Shown: one piece after another, positions 20,632 to 32,000 of the stretch
How positions within the stretch are numbered: position 1 is the stretch's first letter
Layout: each line of letters starts with the position of its first letter
Assembly: GCF_048569485.1 (NCBI RefSeq)
Contig: NC_134357.1
Location: forward strand, 477,797,260 to 477,861,259
Direction of reading: 5' to 3'
DNA length: 64,000 bases
DNA from: Anomaloglossus baeobatrachus
Taxonomy: Eukaryota > Chordata > Amphibia > Anura > Aromobatidae
Position numbers and translations under genes: made by a program
The notes under the pieces: model-generated
Told to the model about the DNA's origin: nothing
Databases searched by the model: none
The model's input: the letters and a program-made list of their open reading frames with translations, nothing else

Positions 20632-22739
20632 GCTGCTGAGGCGGAGGATCTGCAGTAAAGAACACACTCCTTCAGAATGACCCCCAGAGAGTGTATAAGA
20701 AAGTCCACAACCAGAGGTTGTGGCTTACCAGACCGATTTGTGTGCCCTCCGGATCCCACAGCTCGGACCCCCAGACAGGTTGCAGAGATGCAGCAGCCAG
20801 CGCCGATCAGTGTGAGAACGCTGATAAAATGGCGCCGGAGTGAGGAGGGGGGGCGGGGCCTAGTCCAAGAGCGGGAACCGGAGGGCCAAGGAGATATACA
20901 GGGGAGGGAAACATCTCAGAGAGGAGTGTCCTCCCCTGTGCTGAACGGCCGGTGGGCGGCGCCGCACTGTCCCTCTGCATGACTGACATGCAGGGGCAGT
21001 GAAAACGAAAGTAGGCCGCAGCCGAAGCCGGGGCCTAAATTTTACAATGCGGCCGGCGAGCAGGCACCCTCGGCGCGGTTCTCAGGTGAAAACCAGAGAA
21101 CCGGCCGGAAATGTCACCAAAGTAACCTGACACACTCTCCCCAACAATAAAGATGCAAAGGACCCCCTGCAATAACGTCTCAAATACTTAGCTTGTGAGA
21201 CGCAGGGCCAGGTCCCTGAGGGATGAGTGCTCCGTCCGGCAGGGTCCTGAAAGGGCTGCGGATGGAGACCGGTCTCCTGCAAAGCAGTGAGAACCGTGCT
21301 GGCTCCCACTTCAAGCCAGAGCCCGAGGGATGGTGAAGGAGCGCGGCATGTAAGGCTCCAGCCTTGAAATCAACCTTAACAACACCGCCGACACAGTGGG
21401 GTGAGAAGGGACATGCCGGGGGTCCAGCTTGGACCCGCTTTTCTTCCAACTCTTTAAAATCAAAAATCAGATGAGAATGCATGTGTGGATGTGTGCCTCC
21501 TGAACACAAAGCATTGAACTGGCTAGATTTGGTTATCCAGGGGGTGTATATGCTCGGAGGGAGGAGCTACACTTTTTAGTGTAGTACTTTGTGTGTCCTC
21601 CGGAGGCAGAAGCTATACACCCATGGTCTGGGTCTCCCATAAGGAACGATGAAGAAAAATGATTTGAGGGCTCTAGTTTCCAAAAAAGGGGTCACTTGTG
21701 GGGGAGCTCCATTGTTTAGGCACCTCAGGGGGTCTACAAACCCGACATGGCGTCCGCTAATGAGTGCAGCTAATTTTGCACTCAAAAATTCAAATGGCGC
21801 TCCTTGCCTTCCGAGTCCTGCCGTGTGCCCAAACATTTGATTTCCCCACATATGAGGTATCTGCGTACTCATGAGAAAATGCACGATACATTTTATGATG
21901 CATTTTTCCTGATACCCTTGTGAAAATACTAATTTTTATGGCTAAAATAACATTTTTGTGTTAAAAAAGTAAAATTTTAATTTTTTTCTTCTACATTGCT
22001 TTGGTTGCTGTGAAGCTCCTAAAGGGTTAATAAACTTCTTGTATGTGGTTTTGAGCAGAGTGAGGGGTGCAGATTTTAGAATGGGGTCACTTTTGGGTAT
22101 TTTCTGTCGCCTAGGTTTCTCAAATCACTCCAAATGTGATGTGGTACCTAAAAAAATTTTTTTTGTAAATTTTGTTGGAAAAATGAGAAATTGCTGATGA
22201 ACTTTGAACCCTTCTAACGGAAATTTTTTTTTTTAAAAAAAATTGCGCTGGTGTAAAGCAGACAAGTGGGAAATGTTATTTAGTAACTATTTTGTGTGAC
22301 ATATCTCTCAGATTTATGGGCATAAAATTTCAAATTTTGAAAATTGCGAAATTTTCAAAATTTTCGCCAAATTTCCAAAATTTTCACAAATAAACGCAAA
22401 ACATATCGGCCTAAATTTACCACTGACATGAAGTACAATATGTCACGAAAAAACAATGTCAGAATCGCCAGGATCCGTTGAAGCGTTCCAGAGTTATAAC
22501 CTGTCAAAGTGACACTGGTCAGAATTGCAAAAAATGGCCGGGTCTTTAAGGTGAAAACAGGCTGGGGGCTGAAGGGGTTAATAAATTTGCAAAAATGTCT
22601 ACATTGATGTTTTTTTTCTGTCAGGATGGGGTGCGGAGTGTACATTAATGAGAATAAAAACTATTTTGAATTTACCACATGGCTGCAATGAAACAGAGTG
22701 AAAAATGTGAAGGGGTGTGAATACTTTCCATACCCATTC

Positions 22740-22976
22740 TATAGGGATGCCCACAGCCTCCAATGTGATTTTTTTTTTTTTTTTTGCTCTGAAAAGGCAG
22801 AAATAAGGTAAGAGCCTGTGTGTGCTTTCGCATGGTGTTTCAGTATCTACTGCCCCTCATGTTGCTATCTTTCTGGGACTTCTAGTTCTCCAGATCATTT
22901 CTTACCATAGGCCTCCACTAGTGCAGTGTGACAGGAGCCAATCACGTACTCGGCTCTGCTGTGTGGGTTACATCCC
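22740..22976. other. Short spacer between Tc1 end and THA1 3' end
   Basis: Contains a poly-T run near 22770 and nothing else recognisable. Confidence 0.5.
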
Positions 22977-22982
22977 TTTATT
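22977..22982 (-). promoter_or_regulatory. tha1: THA1 poly(A) signal AATAAA
   Basis: TTTATT on the plus strand is AATAAA on the gene's strand, 98 bp after the THA1 stop. The likely 3' end is near 22960. Confidence 0.7.
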
Positions 22983-23079
22983 CTACATTTAATGACTGTT
23001 TAATACTCTGCATAAAAGCGGTGACCCGGCCTGGGCGTGAAGCTCCATACAGTCCTGAGATGACCACCTGTTCCTCTGG

Positions 23080-26000
23080 TTAGGGTGCCTCATTGTTGTA
23101 TTGTTGAAGCACCCACTTGAGCTTCTCCAGTGCCTGCCAGGTGTTCTCCGTGGTCACGTCCCGATGCCAGACGAGCCGTACAGTGTCAGGAGAGATGGCC
23201 AGAGCTTTCACCACCACACCGGTCTGTTGGTCCTCAGTGCCCAGCCGAGCGCACAGATCCTCACCGGTAAGCGGTGCCAAGATTGTGAGCAGCACCATGT
23301 TACTGTCCACTACAGCGAGGTCCGTGCTGCAGACGGGTGAGGCCAGGTCCTGTACCGCTGGAAGAAAAGATGGTGACGTGAATTAGCCATTTAAAGGGCC
23401 TGCCCAGGACTATGTATCGAGCCCCTTCCCAGCTAGCTTCAGACAGGTGCTATCACAATGTGACTGCAGGATAGCGAGGGATAGGGAGCTCCTATGCTGT
23501 CCTTCACGCTAGGGATCCCTAGGCTATCCCTAACCTCAGGGTTACCCCTAATGGTGGAGATGCCTGAGTCCCATACCTGGCTATACTGACGAGATTTAAT
23601 CTTTAACCCCCCAGGGAAGGAAGGGGCAGGAGTGTGATGGTAACAATGATTAAGACAGACAGAGGGAACCAAAACAGATATACTGCAAACTCACAGGAAC
23701 AAACGGAGACTAAGGAGAAAAGCAAGAGCAGGAAGGTAGCAACAAAAAGACAAGGGTTAACACCACAACCGCTCACAGAAAATATACACAACAACCACCC
23801 ACAAGTCTAGATCACAACACCTAAACAGACCAGTATAGGTAAATTATATCTGGCATTAGAGAAGTAGTCCCGCCAGCATATATAGGATGGGAGCAAATAT
23901 GACTGGCTCCTCCATAGCATGTGATCAAAGAGACTAACAAGCAGCTCAGCAGAGATTAACTCTTGGTAGCCTGCTGAAACCTGTGGGTTGACGCCCGCAT
24001 CTCCCTGCACTGATCACAGACATCAAAGAAGTTAGCAGAGTGCCAGAATATGGAGTTTCCACAGATCCTGACGCCGCCATGACAGCTGGTGATGCCTGCA
24101 AAAATCTTCTTGTGACGAGCATTTCACAGCCTGTATGGACCACAATGCCCTGAACTGACTTTGGGTGTTCCAAACTTACAGCCTTAGGCTGGTTTCAGAC
24201 GTCCGTGTTTCAGGTACCTGTGACATCCGTTTTTAACACGGATGCCACATATACCCATGTTATTCTGTGGTGTTACTCACATATCCGTGTTTTCACACGG
24301 ACCATGTGACCCCCTCATGGCCCCGTACGCACACACGGAGACATGTCCGTTTTTTCTCCGGCAGCACGGGTATCACACGGATCGCACACTGATGTGATCC
24401 GTGTGACATCAGTGTGACACGTACCGGAGAAAACACGGGTCTTTGAAATAAAAAGATTTCCTATATTCACCTGTATCTAGATTGTGAGCCCCAATGGGGA
24501 CAGTGTTGCCAATGTATGTAAAGCGCTGTGGAATTAATAGCGCTATATAAATGAATAAAATTATTATTATTATTATCCAGCGCTGATTTCTTCTGCTCTG
24601 CTGCCTCCCGCTTTTGACCCCCGTTCATTATATTCATTGAGTATTCACTGCACTGAGGAGCTGGAAGCCGAAGCATTGCAGGGATAGCACCGCTGGTCAG
24701 GGGATGGCAGGGAACAGCAGCACCGGGCACAGCATCTCCAAGGACAGGTGAGTATTCAGCAAGCAAGAAGAGTGTGTGCAGTGACGTCCAGTAGATCATC
24801 AGAGTTCCCAATGAACTCTGATGAACCCGTGAAGCCACCATCCTGACACCCGCTGTAGCGCGGGTGTCATCAGGAGGTGATCAGAGTTCATTGGGAGATC
24901 CGATGAGCTCCTGAACTCACTGCACACACACTGCTTGCAGGATACTCACCTGTTACTAGCGATGCTGTCCCCGCGATGCTCCAGCTTCCAGCTCCTCAGT
25001 GCAGTGAATACTCAATGAAAATAATAAGCAGGGATCAGAAGCGGGAGGCAGCAGAGCAGAAGAAATCAGCGCTGGATACAGGTAAATATAGAAAATCTTT
25101 TCATTTCAAAGACCCGTGTTTTCTCCGTTATGTGCCACACGTATGCAAACAGATGTCACAAATGTGACACACGTATAACGCACGTATAACCATGCGTGTG
25201 GCTTGTACCTGATTAAACACGGACGTCTGAAACCGGCCTTATAAATACAACTTAGCCAGAACCTATGAGGATTGTACAATATACGATGAAATATGAAAAG
25301 GGGTTTTCCAGCCATACTATTATTGTGGACTTATGACTAACCCTAACCCAGCACCCCCTCTGATCCCGCGTTTTCATGGATTGCGAATATAAACAGCCTA
25401 GTGGCCATTCCTGGGTACTGCAGCTTGTAGCGCGGCCCGGTCCCCACTAGCGCAGGGTCTCACCTTTGGCAAACATCTTGGCGTTCTGATGATCTAACGT
25501 CACATTTTCTTTTGCACGTCTCAATGCCACCAGTCCAGCGGCCGCCAGTACGCCTGCCTGCCGCATTCCTCCCCCGAGCAGCTTCCTTGTCCGCCGCGCC
25601 TCCGCAATAAACTCCGCTTTGCCCCCAAGTAACGAGCCCACTGGTGCCCCAAGTCCCTGCAATCATAAAACACAAGATTCCCATATGGATACTATGCCAG
25701 GATTTTTTGCTTTCTTTGGAGGAGTGGGAAAGTGAATTCCTTACTTTTGACAAACACAGTGACGCGGAGTCACAAAAGTGGACAATTTCTGCTGGCTCCA
25801 CCCCAAGCGCCTCTGCAGCATTAAGGAGTCGCGCTCCATCTAGGTGGATCTTCAGTCCATATCGATCTGCGAGGTCCCTCACCTGCGGAGGATGATGGGA
25901 GTCAGAGCATCCAGTAGGGGGTTGTTACACATAATACAGCGGGGTGCACTGCACCCACCTCCTGCATGTAGGACAGGGGTAAAACGCGGCCCCCCATGCG

Positions 26001-29000
26001 GCTGTGGCTGTTCTCTAGGCAGATGAGGCGCGTCTTAGCAAAATGCACATCTGGGTAGCTATACTGGATCTTGCTCTCCAAATCCTTCAAGTCCAGGCGT
26101 CCGTCTTTCAGGGTCCGTACGGCACGAGGGAAGACTCCTGCCACCTGTGCAAAATGTGACAACACAGAAGTGAGGAGGGGGCAGTTGTCTAGCTCATTCA
26201 CTCTACTCATCCCTTCTGATTCAGATCTGGTGCTCCCTCTGTTTTTTGGGGTTTTTTGTACACGCATCCAACATGTGATTGGAGCATTCATTCAGTGACC
26301 TCAGCATGGCTACAGCATCCACTGATTGGCTGTGGCATCCACTTATCAGCTGCAGCATCTACTGATTAATTGGCTGCAGCAGCTACTGATTGATCGGCTG
26401 CGGCATCCACTGATTGATTGGTTGCAGCATCCACTGAGTGATTGCCTGCTGCATCCACTGATTGGCTCTGGCATCCACTGATTGATTGGCTGCAACATCC
26501 ACTGATTGATCGGCTGTAGCATCTACTGATTAATTGGCTGCAGCATCTACTGATTGATCAGCTGCTGCATCTACTGATTGGCTGCGAAATCCACTTATTG
26601 ACTGGTTGCGGCATCCACTGATTGATTCTATGCAGCATCCTCTGATTGATTGGCTGCGACATCCACTGATTGATCGGCTGTGGCATCCAGTGATTGACGG
26701 GCTGCAGCATCCTTTGATTCATTGATTGGCTGTAGCATCCACTGATTGATCGACTGTGGCATCCACTGATTCATTGATTGGTTACAGATCCACTGATTGG
26801 CTGTGGCATCCACTGATAGATCGGCTGTAGAATTTACATGTTGGATGCTTGTAGAAAAAAAGACAGAGGAGCAACAGATCGGCACGAGAGAGACTTTAAG
26901 AGGTGCACCCCCAACTTTTTGACCTTTTCGGTCAGAGGAGCTCATACCGCCACTCACTGCGCTTTTTTATTTCTACACTGTAATCAGCTCCTGCAATTTG
27001 ATGTTTGAGAAGAGGTCAAAATCTGTCTTGTTTTTAGATTGCAGAACAATAAGTAGAATAATTATATTGGGAAAAAAGACTAAATTACTTACCGGTAATG
27101 GGATTTTCCTGAGTCCACGACAGCACCCACGAGAGAGGGATCCGCCCCCTTCAGGACAGGAAACCTACAGATAAAAAAGGGGCAGTCCCCCTCCCTCATC
27201 AGTTGGTTGCAGAGAACCGGGAGAGGAACCGCCAATGAATGAATATACAATATAGCCAGACCCCAGGACACCAAATGGTGAAAAACAAACAAGAAAGGGC
27301 AGGGGTGTAAAGGGTGCTGTCGTGGACTCAGGAAAATCCCATTACCGGTAAGTAATTTAGTCTTTTCCTTTCGTCACGACAGCACCCACGAGAGACTTAG
27401 AGAGAATACACTCAGAGGGTGGGAAAAAAACCGCGCGAAGGGCCAAGCCTCCAACGGAAGACAGCGGAAGAACAAAGGCTAACCGACAGAGCCCGGAAAG
27501 GCGGACGGAGAGGATCAGGACACAGCCGTACAATACCATCGAAGGAGACACTGGCCACATCCACCCAAGGAGGAGGCAACCGCCAAGGAGAAGGACCCGA
27601 CACCGAGGAGGCCAGAGGAACTCGCTGCACCACAGACGATAGGGGAACAGCATCCCACAGCCATCGGGATAAGGGACGCCACGCCACGCGAGGACCACAG
27701 CCGGAATCCTGAAAGACAAAGAACAAAAAACAAAGACCAACCCCGCCGCCAAGGGGCCGACCTAGCGACACAGTCGAGGACAGAGCCCCCCCCCACGATC
27801 AGGCAGCGAAACGAAGAAATGGAGAAAGCACCCCGCGCGGGAAGAAAAACACTGAAGACACCCCGCGCGGCAGAAGAACAACCTGAACCGGAACACCCCA
27901 AGGAAGGAAGGACCAACGGACAGGGCCGGACAGGCGCGAACACGCCCGGCAGAAGCAAGGGCGACCAAGAGACAGCACCGTAACGGACGAGGAGGAGAAG
28001 AGACGCAGAGGCGAAGCAGGAAGCCCAAGGCGCCAGGCCAGGCGGAAGGCCAGGGAGGCGCAAGGCGGCAGCGGCGCAAGGCAGGAGCGCCGCAAGAAGC
28101 AAGCACAAAAGCGCAAGGCCCAGAGACGCAGGACGAGAACACAGGCCCACACGACCAGGAGGCCCCGAGGCACAGAGGCCAAGAGGCACAGAGACACAGA
28201 GGCCAAGAGGCACAGAGGGCAAGAGGCACAGAGGGCAAGAGGTACAGAGGGCAAGAGGCACAGAGGGCAAGAGGCACAGAGGCCAAGAGGCCCAGAGCCC
28301 AAGAGGCCCAGACCCCAAGAGGCCCAGAGCCCCAGAGGCACAGAAGCCAAGAGGCACAGAGCCCAAGAGGCACAGCGTCCAAGAGGCACAGAGCCCAAGA
28401 GGCACAGAGTCCAAGAGGTACAGAGTCCAAGAGGCCAAGCGGCAAAGAGGCCAAGCGGCACAGAGGGCAAGCGGCACAGAGGACAAGAGGCCCAGAGGCC
28501 CCGAAGCCAAGAGGCCCAGAGGCCAAGAGGCCCAGAGGCCAAGAGGCCCCGAGGCACAAAGGCACAGAGGCACGGAGGACAAGAGGTCCAGAGGCCAAGA
28601 GGCCCAGAGTCCAAGAGGGCCAGAGGCCCCGAGGCCAAGAGGCATAGAGGCGAAGAGGCACAGACGCCAAGAAGCACAGAGGCACGGAGGCACGGAGGCC
28701 AAGAGGTAAGAGGCAGCGCGGCACAAGGGCCAAGAGGCACAGAGGCCAAGAGGCACAGAGGCCAAGAGGCACAGAGGCCAAATGGCACAGAGGCCAAGAG
28801 GCACAGAGGCACAAGGGCCAAGACGACAAAGGCCAAGAGGCACAGAGGCCAAGAGGTACAGAGGCCAAATGGCACAGAGGCCAAGAGGCACAAGGGCCAA
28901 GACGACAAAGGCCAAGAGGCACAGAGGCCAAGAGGTACAGAGGCCAAATGGCACAGAGGCCAGGAGGCACAGGGGCCAAGAGACACAGAGGTACAAGGGC

Positions 29001-32000
29001 CAAAACGACAAAGGCCAAGAGGCACAGAGGCCAAGAGGCACAGAGGCATAGAGGCAGAGCCAGGAGGCACAGGGTCAGGAGGCCCAAGCCAGCAGGCACA
29101 GAGACCAGGAAGGCCCAGAGGCCAAGAAGGCATAGAGGCCAGGACGGCACAGAGGCCAAGAAGGCACAGAGGCCAGGACGGCACAGAGGTCAAGAGGCCC
29201 AGAGTCCAAGAGGCACAGAGGCCAAGAGGCACAAAGGCCAAGAGGCACAGAGGCCGAGAGGCACAGAGGCCAAGAAGCCAAGAGGCACAAAGGACAAGAT
29301 GCACAGAGGCCAAGAGGCACAGAGGCACAAAGGCCGGAGCCAAGAGGCACAGAGGCCAAGAGACCAAGAGGCACAGAGGCCGGAGCCAGTAGGCACAGAG
29401 GCATGGGGCCAAGAGGCCCAGAAGCCAAGCAGGCACAGAGGCCAAGACGGCACAGAGACCAAGAAGCCAAGAGGCACAGAAGCCAAGAGGCACAGAGGCA
29501 CAGAGGCCGGAGCCAAGAGACACAGAGAGCCGAGCCAGAAGGCACAGAGGCACGGGGCCCGGAGGCCCAGAGGCCCGGAAGCCACACAGAGGCCAGGAAG
29601 CCACACAGAGGCCAGAAAGCCACACAGAGGCCAGGAAGCCACACAGAGGACAAGAAGCCACACAGAGGCCAAGAAGCCACACAGAGGCCAAGAAGCCACA
29701 CAGAGGCCAGGAAGCGACACAGAGGCCAGGAAGCGACACAGAGGCCAGGAAGCCACACAGAGGCCAGGGAGCCACACAGAGGCCAGGGAGCCACACAGAG
29801 GCCAGGAAGTCACACAGAGGCCCGGGAGCCACACACAGAGGCCAGGAAGCCACAGAGACCAGGAACCCGAGAGGCCAGAGGCACCGAGGCAGGAGGCACG
29901 AGGCCAGGAGGCAACCGAGGCGCGTGGCCAGGAAGACCAAGGCACAGAGACAGTACACACAGAGGCCCGAAGGCAGGAGGCACCGAGGCCAGGAGGTACA
30001 AAGACCCGAGGCTAAGAAGGCACAGAGGCCCGAGGCCAGAAGGCACAGAGGCCCGAGGCCAGAAGGCACAGAAGCCCGAGGCCAGAAGGCACAGCGGCCC
30101 AAGGCCAGTAGGCACAGCGGTCAAAGGCCAGGAGGTACAGTGGCCCCAGGCCAGGAGGCACCAAGGGCAGGCAGCACAGAGGGCCAAGGCCATGAGGTAC
30201 AAAGGACCAAGGACAGGCAGCCCAGAGGAACAGAGGCACAAGCCAGGAAGCACGAGGCCCGGAGCACGAGGCCGAGAGACACAGAGGCCCGAGGCCAGGA
30301 GGTCCGGGGCCAGGAGGAACAGGGACCAGGAGGCCCCGAGACTCAACCCCAGAAGGCGCAAAGGCCAGGAGGCTCAGAGGCCGGGAGGGCCAGAGGTCAG
30401 AGGCCAGGAGGACCCGAGACCAGAGGTCAGGAGGGCCAGAGGTCACAGAGGCCACAGAGATCAGGAGGCCCCGAGGTCAACAGAGGCCAGGAGGCCACAG
30501 AGGCCAAGAGGCCCAGAGGCTAGGAGGCCCAGAGGCTAGGAGGCCCAGAGGCTAGGAGGTTCAGAGGCCACAGAGGCCAGGAGGCCCAGAGGCCAGAAAA
30601 AACACACAGGCCACATGGGCCAGGACATACAGATGGCACAGGGGCCCGGAGGCCACAGAGGCCACAGGGGCCCGGAGGCCACAGGGACCAGGAGGTCACA
30701 GAGGCCACAGGGGCCAGGAACCCACAGAGGCCACAGGGGCCAGGAACCCACAGAGGCCACAGGGGCCAGGAACCCACAGGGGGCCAGGAGCCTACAGGGG
30801 CCACGAGTCCATAGAGGCCACAGGAGCCAGGAGTCCACAGAGGCCCCAGGGGCCAGGAGTCCACAGAGGCCACAGAGGCCAGGAGTCCACAGAGGCCTTA
30901 CAGGGGCCAGGAGACCACAGAGGATACAGGGGCCAGGTGAACACAAAGGCCCCAGGGACCCCGGCCATGCGGCAGAATCCAGCTCCAAAAGCCCGATCCC
31001 GGCCCGAAGCCACACATCGATCGCGGACCAGCGCAGGCAGAGACTCCGGAACGATCCCCCGTGCACAGCCGGGTCACCGCCGAGGAGACAGAGCGTGGAC
31101 GCGGCCCCGGAACACATCGCACCCGCCGTGCAGTCGGAAGGCGCAGCCCGCGACACAGGGAGAGGCGAAGGCCTCCGTGCACAGACAGCAACTTACCGAT
31201 CACGCCGCGTCCAGCTCAGGAAGGAGGGGTCCACGGGTTTCCTAGGAACCTGCCCGGTCTACTCCCCCGGAAGCGCTCCAGTGCACCTCCGGGTCACGGC
31301 AGCACAGAGCGCGCGCCGACGCGGCAGGGCCCCCCCTGCCGTCCACAGGGCCAGGCGCGCGCAAGTGCAGGCGTCATTACCTCGGAGGCAAAGCCGAACC
31401 AAGGGGAAGAGGAGGAGGTGCACCGGAGGACGGAGTCCACGAGGGGAGCTCCACCGACTGTGCTTCTGGACCTAGAGCTGTTCCCACGGAGACCGCACAG
31501 ACTCAACCGGACCCAGGTACTGTAGGTTCCTCTCCATGCAGGACAGGAAACCAACTGATGAGGGAGGGGGACTGCCCCTTTTTTATCTGTAGGTTTCCTG
31601 TCCTGAAGGGGGCGGATCCCTCTCTCGTGGGTGCTGTCGTGACGAAAGGAAAAGTGGAGTTATTTTCACCCCTGGTATAAAGGGGTAGGACCCAACTTGA
31701 GCACTTTGCATTGGGACTAAAGGGCCATGTTCACTTTATTTTTCAGATCAAAATGCAGTTATCTGAAAAGTGAATTTGGACCCTCCCAGAAGCTGGTGAC
31801 CAAGGTTTACACAAGAACAGTGTGAGCCATAAGTTTTTTTCTACTCACTGCACCAAAAAAAAAAGGTGTTGACCACTACTTGGGTATCCCTTTCTCACTA
31901 GCTGTATTCCCACTTAGGGCTCTTTCAGGAGTCTTTGATCATCGGTCCGATCTCGGATCGCAATCTACGGACTGACCACTCATCTCTCGAGCATGACAGC

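Larger units (their letters stand above)
7607..21659 (-). mobile_element. DIRS-type tyrosine-recombinase retrotransposon, carrying LTR and hAT insertions
   Basis: Minus-strand DIRS element with Gag, RT/RNase H and tyrosine recombinase frames in that order. The ends are inverted repeats: 7644-7778 against about 21520-21645, sharing TGGGAGACCCAGACCATGG and GTGTAGCTCCTCCCTCCGAG. Near the 3' (left) end lies an internal complementary region, as expected for DIRS. Excluding a 6.5-kb LTR element and a 1.7-kb hAT element, the body is about 5.85 kb, normal for the family. It sits in a 350-bp tandem unit of the TTAA element with no clear target duplication, which is usual for DIRS. It is broken, at least by the two insertions. 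Age: younger than the Tc1 and TTAA layers. Confidence 0.9.
5575..22577. mobile_element. TTAA-flanked non-autonomous element (piggyBac-like), split by a DIRS element
   Basis: Ends CCCCTTAACAACCC (left) and GGGGGCTGAAGGGG (right) are inverted repeats directly flanked by TTAA at 5571-5574 and 22578-22581, inside Tc1 sequence. Its own parts are 5575-7606 and 21660-22577, about 2.95 kb. It holds an ACGTCATGG-type foldback near 5588-5655, a GC-rich minisatellite, and tandem copies of a 350-bp unit. No transposase was seen, so mobilisation in trans is inferred. Confidence 0.8.
4141..22739 (+). mobile_element. Old Tc1-like transposon, split by a 17-kb nested insertion
   Basis: The left terminal repeat is 4141-4330 and the right one is about 22582-22739. 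They match in inverted orientation over the stretch CATTTTTC...TGTTTCATTGCAGCCAT...AAATTCAAA. The transposase remnant lies in the left part. The interruption is a TTAA-flanked element: the Tc1 sequence stops at CTTGT before TTAA 5571 and resumes as TAAATTTGC after TTAA 22578, matching the continuous sequence of the family. Without the insert the element is about 1.6 kb, the usual Tc1 size. The right end lies about 240 bp from the THA1 poly(A) signal. Confidence 0.9.
27078..31653 (-). mobile_element. Non-autonomous DIRS-type element in THA1 intron 3
   Basis: The inverted termini are 27078-27205 and about 31550-31653. They share CGACAGCACCCACGAGAG, GGATCCGCCCCCTTCAGGAC and GGGCAGTCCCCCTCCCTCAT in opposite orientation. 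An internal complementary region lies near the left end. This layout matches the DIRS element at 7.6-21.7 kb, in the same orientation, but the terminal sequences differ, so it is another DIRS family. No RT, recombinase or Gag was recognised; most of the 4.6-kb body is minisatellite. Broken or deleted for all coding parts. It lies in the THA1 sense orientation. Confidence 0.82.

Noticed and set aside
2766-23079. TMEM235 between BIRC5 and THA1
   Set aside because: Expected from mammalian synteny, but no four-helix claudin-like exon was recognised by eye.
24466-24590. tRNA gene at the SINE
   Set aside because: Only the L2-type tail is present; no complete A and B boxes in tRNA spacing.
27515-30539. 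Very long ORFs (up to 767 codons) on both strands
   Set aside because: They are composed of short Leu/Cys/Ala/Pro/Ser or Gln/Arg/Pro/Glu repeats that exactly follow the AGGCACAGAGGCCAAG minisatellite, and are open in several frames at once.
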